Source of the DNA: Pagrus major
Lineage: Eukaryota > Chordata > Actinopteri > Spariformes > Sparidae
Length of the DNA: 64,000 nt
Reading direction: 5' to 3'
NCBI RefSeq assembly: GCF_040436345.1
Contig: NC_133230.1
Location: 10,302,197 to 10,366,196 of the forward strand
Both the position numbers and the translations under genes were made by a program. Positions 1 to 10,149 of the stretch are shown piece by piece (position 1 is the stretch's first letter; every line of letters begins with the position of its first letter). The notes below the pieces were generated by a model. It had not been told where the DNA came from. It worked only from the letters and a program-made list of their open reading frames with translations, and searched no databases.

Positions 1-355
1 TGATAAGACTGACTTTTTCATGTTCGTGTAAGACACATTGTATCTTACTACAAGAGACTATTTTAAGTCTTAAGTGTCATCGTTTTTGCTAATATATTTA
101 AATAGCGTCACATTTTTTATTTGACTTTGAACGGATGCCTTTCTTCAAAGCTCATGAGCAGCACAGTTCCAAGAAGAGAACTATTCAAGTCTAGGAAAAC
201 AACAGCTGCTTACTTATGCAGTCATGCAAAATGAGTTGTAAATGTGTGAACCTGAGTAGGGACACTTCATTATACTCTCAAAAAAGGGAGCAGGGACTAT
301 GAGGTGAGTGATTTCCATCCGAATGGAGGTGAACTTTCTCCTCCAGAGGGTTGGT

Positions 356-360
<5 letters not shown>

Positions 361-391
<31 letters not shown>
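361..391. repeat. (GA)n microsatellite
   Basis: About 15 uninterrupted GA units in non-genic DNA. Confidence 0.95.
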
Positions 392-392
<1 letters not shown>

Positions 393-806
393 AAATCTAT
401 TAAATTACAATGTTATCAATGCTGTTGCCAGTTTATTTTTTATGTAATTGTGTTCATACAGAACCTGTGCACCACACAAACCAGCAACAGGAAGGGAAAT
501 GCTTTAAGCTCGTACAGATAAAATCAACAAAGATGAGCAGTGACATGAAATGAGATTAAGATTAACAAGCTTCCTAATCCTATATGTGTAATCTCTTTTG
601 TAGCATATGTCTCTGAGCCTTTGTAGTTTTGTTAGAAGGGTGTGGCTTTAATGTTTCTTTACTGTTTCGGGCCAAAAAACTGAATGTGTATGTTCCAGTA
701 CACATCAACAGTATCCACACTGGCGTCAAATGAACGAAGGTGGAAAAAGAAAGAAAAGGAGAGAGACTCAAGGGACTGCAAGACCGCAACAAGAGAGAGG
801 GAGAGG

Positions 807-808
<2 letters not shown>

Positions 809-883
<75 letters not shown>

Positions 884-916
884 GTGTGCGTGTGTGTGTG
901 TGTGTGCGTGTGTGTA
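809..916. repeat. (TG)n microsatellite, long
   Basis: More than 100 bp of TG dinucleotides, pure for the first 70 bp or so and interrupted by three TGCG steps towards the right end. Likely length-polymorphic. Confidence 0.95.
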
Positions 917-1345
917 CAAACAGCATGGGCTCAGGTGTAAAAGTCTGGCTTGTCATCCAATTGTGCCTCCTCTCCCCGCCTGTTTATCTCTTCCTCAGAA
1001 GGATGTGCAAAACAATTAAAGAGGAAGCCTTTCAAAGTCTCCAACTGCTGTAGTTGTTTTATTCATACTCGCATTTGAAAATTAAAATTTACCAGAATAC
1101 TCAGCAGCTTAATGCAGTGATGGTTTTTAAAAGGAAAGCCACTCACTGAATTTAATGACTGGATTTTCATTTGCATGAGTAATTACTGAAATAGACCAGA
1201 AATCTTTTTTTCCCCCATCAAATCTTCTTTAACTAAGTCTTCATTTTCACTTCAGGCAGTTTAGGCTACCCCAAGTACATAAGAGCATAATAAAGTAATT
1301 AATTATATAAAATATGTAAGAGATGTCACAGAGGAAGTTTGTCAG

Positions 1346-1661
1346 TGTAGGAGCCATAATGCACAGTTAAAAACGTACATGATAACTTATATTTCTAAGT
1401 TTATTTAATTTTATGACTGCATGTTATTCTGTGTATTTAATATGACGTCACAGACCGCTTCCGCTTTAGTGTTGATGAGAGCGGCGAGGAGGAGACAGTT
1501 TTTCTACGGAAAGCCAAGGAAGAAGTGGATGTAAATTGTTTGTTTATTTTTCATAAGTAAACCTTTTTTGGAAACAAGACATCGCCTGGTTCTTTCCTGT
1601 AAGGATACCTCCCCTCACCCTCTTATGTGGCTTTTTGAAAGTTAGAAGGAAAGCCACGACA
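1346..1661 (+). repeat. 5' LTR of BEL element
   Basis: 316 bp, starting TGTAGGAGCC and ending in CACGACA. It matches 8319-8634 almost base for base. It contains a TGACGTCA (CRE-like) site near 1443. Confidence 0.95.
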
Positions 1662-2058
1662 TTAGTAGAAAAACTACTCAGAGAGGATTAACACCACGGA
1701 GCCGCGGGTGCGTAACGAGCTCGTTAACTCGCCACCGGGGGACATCCAGGTGAAGCCCGACGCACGGCTTGGAGACCGGACGCATTACGACTTCATGGTA
1801 TGTGTTTGATGCAATGAAACCTCCGAAAAAGGATTAAAACAAGACTTTGAAGTCGGATCTGAATGAACATGGACGGCGAAGTTGCAGTCAATGAAGCTCG
1901 TTTCGCAGTGGATGCGCCGCATGCAATTAAGATAACTCGTCTTTTATGAAGCCTTTGAAGTTCGTGCATGTTTCAGAAGTTGTGTTGCACAAGTTGGATG
2001 TGTAAAGTGGACATTCTTTACTCATTTGCACACAATTTATGCACTGCTTTGCTGAAGA

Positions 2059-5000
2059 ATGGCCGATAAAAAGGAGTTTATTGATGCGGCAGATGTGGAA
2101 AAAAAGAGACCAATTAAGCTGACGGAGAGGGCGCTGGAGGATAAGCTGCACAGACTCATTGCATCCAGAAGAGCTGTTTTATCCAAGATCACTGGTAAGA
2201 CGAGAGAAATTGAAAATTTGATGAGTGATGATGACAATCTGCAAAAAGTGCAAATGTGCATGGACAATGTTTTTTGTTCTCTGGTCACGGAGTTTGAAGA
2301 TGTAACTTACCAAGTGTGGGATCTTCTGCCAGAGGAAGAGAAGAATGCAGATAAAACCAGTTGGGTTGAACCTAAGATGCAGACAGTCACTCAGTTTGCT
2401 AAAAATGTTGAAAAATGGATGGATGCTGTGAATAAAAGCAAAAAGGAAAAAGAACATTTGTCAGCTACTGTTGATGTAAATGATGATGTGACTCCTGAAG
2501 ATAGTGCATCACAAGTGTCGGTTAAACCATCAGGGAAAAAGAGTTCACTTTTGGGACGCACATCTGTCACATCCTCCAGAACATCATCAGCTCGTGCTAC
2601 TGAAGAAGCAAAGTTAGCTGGACTGGTAGAACGTGCTGCAGTTTTGAGTCAAAAGCAAGAGCTTGAGATGGAAGAAGCACGCATCAGAGCCAAGCTGGAA
2701 AAATTGAATTTAGAAGCAGCTATTGCAGAGAAACGAGCTACAGTAAAAGTTTTAAAGGAGTATGAGCGATCTGAAGATGGCATGAACAGCTATGTCCGCT
2801 CACATGCAACAAGTGGAGCCCAAGTAAGGAAAAGTGAAAGGAGACCATCTTCCCTCACAAACCAGCCTGCAGCTGAAATGAAGATTCCTTTCAGATTGTT
2901 TCAAGGTACAGAACCACAGGTTGTCAGGCCAAGACACACAGACAACAGTGACAGACAAGAGCGTGACAAAAACAGTGATGGCATTCTCCAAGTAATGCAA
3001 AAACAGAATGTGATTACAGAGATGTTGGTTACTCAACAGAAACAAGCTCAGCTACCAATTAAAGATGTTGCAGTGTTCAGAGGTGATCCACTTACCTACC
3101 GATCGTTTATTAGAGCCTTTGAACAGGCTATTGAACAGAGAGCTGATAACGATCAAGACAAGCTGTATTATTTGCAACAGTACACTGCAGGAGAACCACA
3201 AGAGCTTGTGCGAAGCTGTGAACATATGCCACCGCGCAGAGGATTCACAGAAGCAAAACGACTGCTACAGAAGCATTACGGAGATGAGCTTATGATAGCC
3301 AGTGCTTACATTGACAAAGCTTTGAAGTGGCCACAGATCCGATCTGAAGACGGAAAATCACTCAGTGCATATGCTTTGTTTTTGACTGGTTGCCGTAACA
3401 CAATGGAAGATGTCGAGTTTATGGAGGAGATGAATAACCCGACGAATATGAAAATAGTGGTATCCAAACTGCCATATAAGATGAAAGAAAAATGGCGCAA
3501 CGTGGCATATGAGATCCTGGAAAAGAGAGGATACAGAGCAAGATTTGCTGACTTGGTTACGTTCATCGACCGTCAAGCAAAAATAGCCATGGATCCACTG
3601 TTTGGAGACCTCCAAGACAGTCGCACATCCGCTTCAGGAAAAAACAAAGAAAAGGAGAGACCTTTTACCAGAAGTGGACAGAAAGGAAGTACATTTGCAA
3701 CTAACATGTCTGTGGAGAAGAAAAAGACAGATGCATCGGTAAAACAGAACACCTCCTTTAAAGCAGCAAATGCCTTTGAAACACCGTGTCTCTTCTGCCA
3801 CAAGAATCACATGTTTGAATTCTGCATGAAGTTTAAAGAGCTAACCCACAAAGATCGTGTTGATTTTTTGAAGATGAAGGGGTTGTGTTTTGGATGCTTG
3901 ACACAAGGCCATCTTAGCAAGACCTGCAAGAAAAGAATAGTGTGCAAGCAGTGCTCACAGAGACACCCAGACGTTCTTCATGTGGACAAAGAAGGCAAAG
4001 AGAGTACAAATATGTCAACTAAAGATGAAAACACTTCAAGTGAGGAGATCTCAGGCGCTCAGAAGTCTGCAACTCAAGAAATAGTAGGCTATACTGGGGC
4101 CGGAGAAGTTGACTGTTTGTTGTCTATTGTTCCAGTGAAAGTGCGGTCTCGGAAGGGTGGAAAGTCTATCAAGACATACGCCTTCATGGACCCTGGCAGC
4201 ACCGCCACTTTCTGTACAGAGGAGCTGCAAAGGAAACTGAACATAAAAGGAAAGTCAACTCAAATCCTATTGAGCACGATGAGTCAAGACAAACCGGATG
4301 GACAAAAGCTGATGAACAGTTGCATGCTCTCAGACCTGGAAGTATGCGGTTTGGAAAGCACAGAATATCTACATTTTCCAAAGGTTTTCACACACAACAA
4401 CATTCCTGTTCAGAGAGAAAACATCCCCAGACAGCAACATCTGCAAAAATGGCCATATCTGAGTGAAGTGAACTTGCCACACATTGATGCCAATGTTGAT
4501 CTGCTTATAGGAGCCAACAACTCAAAGGCAATGGAACCATGGCATGTAATTAACAGTCAAGATGATGGGCCATATGCCATTAAAACAGTTCTGGGTTGGA
4601 TGGTTTGTGGACCTGTAAACAGTGAGAGCAAGTCCATGGAGAATACACCTCACTACAGTGTGAACAGAGTCTCCGTGGCAGAAATAGAACAGCTACTGGT
4701 CCAGCAATATAACACAGACTTTCCTGAACGTTGCTACGACGACAAGGAAGAGTCGTCTCAGGAGGACAAACAGTTTATGCTGGCAGTGCAAAGAACAACA
4801 AAATATGAAAATGGACATTACTGTGTAGGTCTTCCTTTAAAGTGTGACACAGTAAAAATGCCCAACAACCGCTGTATGGCAGAACAGCGAGCTGCTAGTA
4901 TAAAGAGGAAACTACAGAAAAATGAAGTTTTTCTTGAAGACTACAAGGGGTTCATGCACAGTCTACTCGACAAGGGCTATGCAGTTGAAGTCCCTCAGGA

Positions 5001-8000
5001 GCAGCTTAACCAGAATGACAACAAAGTCTGGTACGTCCCTCACCATGGGGTCTATCACCCCAAGAAAAAGAAGATTCGTGTGGTCTTTGACTGCACCGCC
5101 ACGTATCAAGAAGTATCCCTGAACGGTGCATTACTGCAAGGCCCTGACCTCACCAACTCGCTTATTGGTGTCTTAGTCAGATTCCGTGAAGAACCAATAG
5201 CGATGATGGCTGATATAGAATCAATGTTCTATCAGGTGAGAGTTCCCGAAGCAGATGCCAACCTGCTGAGATTTTTGTGGTGGCCGGATGGCAACCTGCA
5301 AGCACCACTTAAGGAGTATCGCATGGTAGTTCACCTGTTTGGTGCGACCTCCTCCCCTAGTGTTGCTTGCTATGCTCTGCGTAGAACAGCAGAAGATAGA
5401 AAAGACACAGCTGCTCCAGAAGTTGTTGAAACAGTTCAACATAATTTTTATATGGACGATTGTTTAACATCTGTGAGTTCAGAAGAAAAAGCTGTTGCCT
5501 TGGTAAAAAACCTGCGAGACCTGTGTGCAGAAGGAGGTTTTAACCTCACAAAATGGGTGAGCAACAGCAGAAAGGTTCTATCATCCATTCCTGAAGAACA
5601 CCGAACCAGTGAGCTGAAAGAGCTTGATCTCACTCATGATGCTCTGCCCATTGAAAGAGCTCTCGGTGTACAATGGTGCACAGAAGAGGATTCTTTCACC
5701 TACAAGATCCAGGTACAGGACAAGCCAAGGACCAGAAGAGGAATTCTGTCCGTCGTAAATTCCATCTACGACCCTCTTGGCTTCCTGGCGCCAGTGGTGC
5801 TTCCTGCTAAGCTTCTGTTGAGAGATCTGTGCAAAGAAAAGCAAGGATGGGATGAAGAAATAAGTGGATGGAAAGTTGATCAGTGGTGTAAGTGGTTGGA
5901 AGATCTCACTCACCTCTCAGACTTCAGCATACACCGATGTGTTAAGCCCCTGGATTTTGGACAGACATCAGAAGCACGGCTGCATCATTTCACCGATGCA
6001 AGTGAAATCGCCTATGGTGTAGTGTCTTATCTTGTGCTGGTGAATCATCAGGGAAGAATCCATTGTGCTTTTGTGTTTGGGAAGTCTAGAGTTGGACCAC
6101 TTAAACAAATCACAATTCCAAGACTCGAGTTAACTGCAGCGGTCATCGCAGTTAAAGTGGACAAGATGCTGCGAGAGGAAATGCAAATTCCACTTCAGCC
6201 ATCCCTTTTTTGGACGGACAGTACAACGGTCCTTAGATACATCAACAATGAAACAGCTCACTTCAAGACCTTTGTGGCAAACAGGATTACTCTCATACGA
6301 GAAGCGACCAAACCACAACAGTGGCGATACATCAGAACATCAGAAAATCCTGCTGACCAGGCCACAAGAGGAATGAAAGCGAAGAGCTTGATCCAAGGAG
6401 AAACATGGATAAAAGGGCCACAGTTTCTGTTACAGCCTGAGAGTGAATGGCCAGAGAGACTGGACAATGTGACTCAAAGCCTGCAAAATGATCCAGAAGT
6501 GAAAACCATCACAGCAAATGTCATCAGTGCTGAAGAAAAGTCTGATCCTGTGAACAAATTGCTCCAGTATCATTCCAGCTGGGACAGACTGAAAGGAGCA
6601 GTTGCATGGCTTCTGAGAGTTAAAGGAACATTGATCCACCTGAAAGAGAAAAGAAAAGAGTTGCAACACGCTATTCAGCAGACAGAAAAGGACCCAGAGA
6701 AACAGAGAGTGTTTGTGCATCAAAACATGGACAATTACAAATCTGTCATGGAAAAGAAAACATTAACCTTGGATGAACTGAAAGCCGCAGAATCAGAAAT
6801 CATCAGGCACAGTCAAAACCAATGGTTTCCTGAAGAAGTGAAGGCTCTTCAAAATAAGTTGCCTGTGAAGAGAAATAGTCAGCTATACAAGCTTGACCCG
6901 GTTTGGAATGAGAACATCTTGAGAGTAGGAGGCCGGTTGAGCAGCTCCGCCATGCCACAGGATGCAAAACATCCAGCTATTCTCTCAAAACACTCGAGAG
7001 CTGCCACTCTGATCCTGCAGGATGTTCACAGAAAAATTGGTCATTGTGGACGCAATTACATGATGTCACAACTAAGACAAAAATTTTGGATACCTCAAGT
7101 AACCTCAGCCATCAGGAAGCTCATATCAGAGTGTACAGTCTGCAGGAGACTACGAGGTCAAGTTGGAGAGCAAAAAATGGCAAATCTCCCGAAGGATCGT
7201 CTTTTGCCAGACAAACCGCCTTTCACGAATGTAGGCGTTGATTACTTCGGACCTTTTGACGTGAAACGGGGCCGGGGAACTGTCAAACGCTATGGTGTAA
7301 TGTTTACATGCCTCACCATTAGGGCTGTACACATAGAAGTGGCAGACAGTCTTGATACCAGCTCTTGCATCAACGCATTGCGCCGTTTCATAAGTAGAAG
7401 AGGCCAGATTGAAATAATGCGCTCTGATAACGGCACAAATTTTGTTGGTGCAGAAAAGGAACTAAGAGAAGCTATCAAAAACTTGGACCAGACAAACATT
7501 GAAAAGACTATGCAGAAGAAGGGCATAAAATGGATCTTCAACAGCCCTGCTGCCTCTCACCAAGGAGGAGTTTGGGAGCGGCAAATCCGCACCGTACGGA
7601 AAATTCTTGGTGCCTTGGTGAAAGAACAGACTCTCACAGATGACAGTCTTCAAACCCTCATGTGTGAGGTGGAAAATATCATAAATAATCGGCCAATCAC
7701 AAGCACTTCCGATGATCCAAATGATATCGAACCCTTAACACCTAATCATTTGATACTGATGAAAGTGCAGCCCAGTATGCCACCGGGAACATTCAACAAA
7801 GATGATCAGTATGCCAGAAGACGATGGAGGCAAGTGCAATATCTTGCCGACCTGTTTTGGACAAGGTGGACTCGTGAATATCTGCCTCTCCTCCAAGAAC
7901 GCCAGAAGTGGTCGCAGTTGAGGAGAAACTTCAAACCTGGAGATGTGGTGTTACTCGTCGACAATTCAGCTCCACGTAACACATGGATAATGGGACGGAT

Positions 8001-8115
8001 TCTCCAAACCATACCTGATGCCAGTGGAACAGTTCGCAGAGTCAAAGTACACACCAAGAACACCACTCTGGAGAGACCAGTAAATAAACTGTGTTTGCTT
8101 CAAGAAGCAATGTGA
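2059..8115 (+). CDS. BEL/Pao gag-pol polyprotein
   Basis: A single frame of 2018 codons. Parts in order, with approximate residues: coiled gag-like N-terminus; DUF1759-type gag domain (330-430); cysteine-rich zinc-knuckle region (577-640); A16-type aspartic protease with DPGS (about 710); reverse transcriptase with YMDD (about 1131); RNase H with FTDAS (about 1310); integrase H2C2 zinc-binding region (1660-1700) and D,D,E core including DNGTNF and the SHQGGVWER segment; and a C-terminal DUF5641-like segment. Single-frame gag-pol fusion is usual for BEL/Pao. This is a mobile-element gene, not a host gene. Confidence 0.93.
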   Translation: MADKKEFIDAADVEKKRPIKLTERALEDKLHRLIASRRAVLSKITGKTREIENLMSDDDNLQKVQMCMDNVFCSLVTEFEDVTYQVWDLLPEEEKNADKTSWVEPKMQTVTQFAKNVEKWMDAVNKSKKEKEHLSATVDVNDDVTPEDSASQVSVKPSGKKSSLLGRTSVTSSRTSSARATEEAKLAGLVERAAVLSQKQELEMEEARIRAKLEKLNLEAAIAEKRATVKVLKEYERSEDGMNSYVRSHATSGAQVRKSERRPSSLTNQPAAEMKIPFRLFQGTEPQVVRPRHTDNSDRQERDKNSDGILQVMQKQNVITEMLVTQQKQAQLPIKDVAVFRGDPLTYRSFIRAFEQAIEQRADNDQDKLYYLQQYTAGEPQELVRSCEHMPPRRGFTEAKRLLQKHYGDELMIASAYIDKALKWPQIRSEDGKSLSAYALFLTGCRNTMEDVEFMEEMNNPTNMKIVVSKLPYKMKEKWRNVAYEILEKRGYRARFADLVTFIDRQAKIAMDPLFGDLQDSRTSASGKNKEKERPFTRSGQKGSTFATNMSVEKKKTDASVKQNTSFKAANAFETPCLFCHKNHMFEFCMKFKELTHKDRVDFLKMKGLCFGCLTQGHLSKTCKKRIVCKQCSQRHPDVLHVDKEGKESTNMSTKDENTSSEEISGAQKSATQEIVGYTGAGEVDCLLSIVPVKVRSRKGGKSIKTYAFMDPGSTATFCTEELQRKLNIKGKSTQILLSTMSQDKPDGQKLMNSCMLSDLEVCGLESTEYLHFPKVFTHNNIPVQRENIPRQQHLQKWPYLSEVNLPHIDANVDLLIGANNSKAMEPWHVINSQDDGPYAIKTVLGWMVCGPVNSESKSMENTPHYSVNRVSVAEIEQLLVQQYNTDFPERCYDDKEESSQEDKQFMLAVQRTTKYENGHYCVGLPLKCDTVKMPNNRCMAEQRAASIKRKLQKNEVFLEDYKGFMHSLLDKGYAVEVPQEQLNQNDNKVWYVPHHGVYHPKKKKIRVVFDCTATYQEVSLNGALLQGPDLTNSLIGVLVRFREEPIAMMADIESMFYQVRVPEADANLLRFLWWPDGNLQAPLKEYRMVVHLFGATSSPSVACYALRRTAEDRKDTAAPEVVETVQHNFYMDDCLTSVSSEEKAVALVKNLRDLCAEGGFNLTKWVSNSRKVLSSIPEEHRTSELKELDLTHDALPIERALGVQWCTEEDSFTYKIQVQDKPRTRRGILSVVNSIYDPLGFLAPVVLPAKLLLRDLCKEKQGWDEEISGWKVDQWCKWLEDLTHLSDFSIHRCVKPLDFGQTSEARLHHFTDASEIAYGVVSYLVLVNHQGRIHCAFVFGKSRVGPLKQITIPRLELTAAVIAVKVDKMLREEMQIPLQPSLFWTDSTTVLRYINNETAHFKTFVANRITLIREATKPQQWRYIRTSENPADQATRGMKAKSLIQGETWIKGPQFLLQPESEWPERLDNVTQSLQNDPEVKTITANVISAEEKSDPVNKLLQYHSSWDRLKGAVAWLLRVKGTLIHLKEKRKELQHAIQQTEKDPEKQRVFVHQNMDNYKSVMEKKTLTLDELKAAESEIIRHSQNQWFPEEVKALQNKLPVKRNSQLYKLDPVWNENILRVGGRLSSSAMPQDAKHPAILSKHSRAATLILQDVHRKIGHCGRNYMMSQLRQKFWIPQVTSAIRKLISECTVCRRLRGQVGEQKMANLPKDRLLPDKPPFTNVGVDYFGPFDVKRGRGTVKRYGVMFTCLTIRAVHIEVADSLDTSSCINALRRFISRRGQIEIMRSDNGTNFVGAEKELREAIKNLDQTNIEKTMQKKGIKWIFNSPAASHQGGVWERQIRTVRKILGALVKEQTLTDDSLQTLMCEVENIINNRPITSTSDDPNDIEPLTPNHLILMKVQPSMPPGTFNKDDQYARRRWRQVQYLADLFWTRWTREYLPLLQERQKWSQLRRNFKPGDVVLLVDNSAPRNTWIMGRILQTIPDASGTVRRVKVHTKNTTLERPVNKLCLLQEAM

Positions 8116-8318
8116 AGACAAGAAGATCACATACTGAAAAGATGTGAAGAAAAGAAAAAAAAAAAGGGACTGATTCATAAGAGTTTGAGACAATACTTTA
8201 TTGATTTTTGATTACTTATATTGTTTAATGTAATCTCATGATTGTTTCAGTTTATGGCTCTGTATTTGAGTTAATTTATAATGCTTAATCTTCCTGCTTA
8301 ATCATTAGGGGCCGGATA

Positions 8319-8634
8319 TGTAGGAGCCATAATGCACAGTTAAAAACGTACATGATAACTTATATTTCTAAGTTCATTTAATTTTATGACTGCATGTTAT
8401 TCTGTGTATTTAATATGACGTCACAGACCGCTTCCGCTTTAGTGTTGATGAGAGCGGCGAGGAGGAGACAGTTTTTCTACGGAAAGCCAAGGAAGAAGTG
8501 GATGTAAATTGTTTGTTTATTTTTCATAAGTAAACCTTTTTTGGAAACAAGACATCGCCTGGTTCTTTCCTGTAAGGATACCTCCCCTCACCCTCTTATG
8601 TGGCTTTTTGAAAGTTAGAAGGAAAGCCACGACA
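8319..8634 (+). repeat. 3' LTR of BEL element
   Basis: 316 bp, direct repeat of 1346-1661, followed at once by the right target-site copy GTCAG (8635-8639). Confidence 0.95.
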
Positions 8635-8639
8635 GTCAG

Positions 8640-10149
8640 TGCCTTGACACAATATGAGCCAGGTGCACCAAACATGCTGTCATAGCTGTTGATCGGATCA
8701 GGTTTTAGCAGACAGGGTGAAATACTGTTTCTTTGAAAGGAGATTATCTCAAACCTTGTCCGGGAATTAAGATTACTTATAATTAAAGGTGATCTTGTGA
8801 TAGGACATTAGTCCTGATTAGTAACATCATCAGGAAAAACATCTGACCAGATATTATAGATTAGGTGTTAAATTATACCCATCATGTAATATGGCCCTAT
8901 AACAATACTTTTAAAAGCAAACAGTTTCCATTTTCAGCAGAGACTTTGTGTGTGAGATCTGCAGTTCAGTAAACTGCCAGGCTTGACTGCTGTTTCAATG
9001 TGCCATCTAATGACCACTCCAGGTAACTACAGTTCAGGTTATTGAAATATGTTGTGTTATGTCGCCATCTGGTGGTCACTAAACTTGTTAATAAACAAAC
9101 ATGTTTCACATTGAAATTACATGTTAGTTTTCAGTTACATGTAGGCAGTAAATGATGATGTAAAATGTTAATGCATATTTAGTCTGCATCAGCACTGTTA
9201 GTGTGAAGCCTGTAATTGATGATACTTTAGTATTTTTATTTTGAAAGACTTTGATACCAAGCAAGCTCATTACAATAGCAGTGTTAACACAGCATTCTTT
9301 TAAACTAATGTTTCATTAGGAAAAATAGCGGATATAAAAAAATCCAACAAAATATAATAAGAATATTTTTTGTATCATATCTGCAACATTATATTACAAC
9401 TTCCTCCTCCTTAAAATTTACCTCCACTGCCACTCAGCAAGTAAACGCAAAGAGATATCTGCTTGATTTTACTTATGAAGTCAGACTGCTGACTCTCCAT
9501 CTTGGCTTGAAATACATTTTAGAGCACACTTTTATACAGAACGAGGACTGTGGATTTTGTATCACTTACATGGAAAACACAAGAAAGGATTTTTGAAATG
9601 GGATATACGAACGGGAGAAATTATTCCACTATTTCAATATTAGCATTTCTGTTTTGGTCTAATGTAGAGTTATTGTTAGAGACATGTTTATTCTCAATTT
9701 AACATAAAAAACGAAATGTGAGTGCTCCCTCATGGGCTTCATTTTTTCATATACAGATAAAATTCTTACATCAGCAATAGGCTTTTGTTTTGGTCATTTA
9801 AACAGCCATAATGTCTGTCCCTGCTGAAGTACCTGTGAGAAGTCCTGCTCCTTGTTGCCCCTGTCCTGACTACTTTGACCTCCTCTTCATACTTCTAATA
9901 TTAAACATGTCAATCCTTTCATAACTCAAGAAGTACAGAGAGCATAATTTGCTACCAGGTCCTGGTGTAGTGCTTGACAGGGGCTCTGTAGAGGTCATGC
10001 TCCTTCTCTATGTTGTGGATGATGTGGTTTCCCTCACTTAACAGCCTGGGGTTTCTTGTGAAGTCTGCACACGCTACTTGCATTCACCCTGCTGTTAAAC
10101 AACAAATTATAAGGCAGACTATAAGTCAATACATTAATACGCAGATACA
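8640..10149. other. Non-genic spacer
   Basis: AT-rich DNA between the BEL element and the L2 LINE. I see no exon, RNA gene or clear repeat. A short imperfect inverted pair lies near 9000-9090 (a GCCATCT-type motif next to CACT). Confidence 0.5.

Larger units (their letters stand above)
1..1345. other. Left-edge non-genic DNA
   Basis: AT-rich sequence with no coding exon I can support. It holds a GA microsatellite and a long TG microsatellite, listed separately. The open frames around 660-1050 are produced by the TG repeat (runs of Cys-Val or Thr-His) and are not genes. The last five bases, GTCAG at 1341-1345, are the left target-site copy of the BEL element. Confidence 0.6.
1346..8634 (+). 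mobile_element. BEL/Pao LTR retrotransposon, looks whole
   Basis: The element is bounded by two direct 316-bp LTRs (1346-1661 and 8319-8634) that start TG and end CA. It is flanked by the 5-bp duplication GTCAG at 1341-1345 and 8635-8639. Between the LTRs is one long gag-pol frame in the BEL order: gag-like region, zinc knuckles, aspartic protease, reverse transcriptase, RNase H, integrase. No envelope gene is seen. The two LTRs are almost identical (about one difference in 316 bp by eye), so the insertion is recent. A purine-rich stretch lies ahead of the 3' LTR. I found no obvious break. It sits about 10.5 kb beyond the 3' end of TAP2 and does not interrupt a recognisable host gene. Confidence 0.95.

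Noticed and set aside
659-1053. Open frames on both strands across the TG microsatellite
   Set aside because: They consist of Cys-Val, Thr-His or Ala-His runs generated by the dinucleotide repeat; no coding signal outside it.
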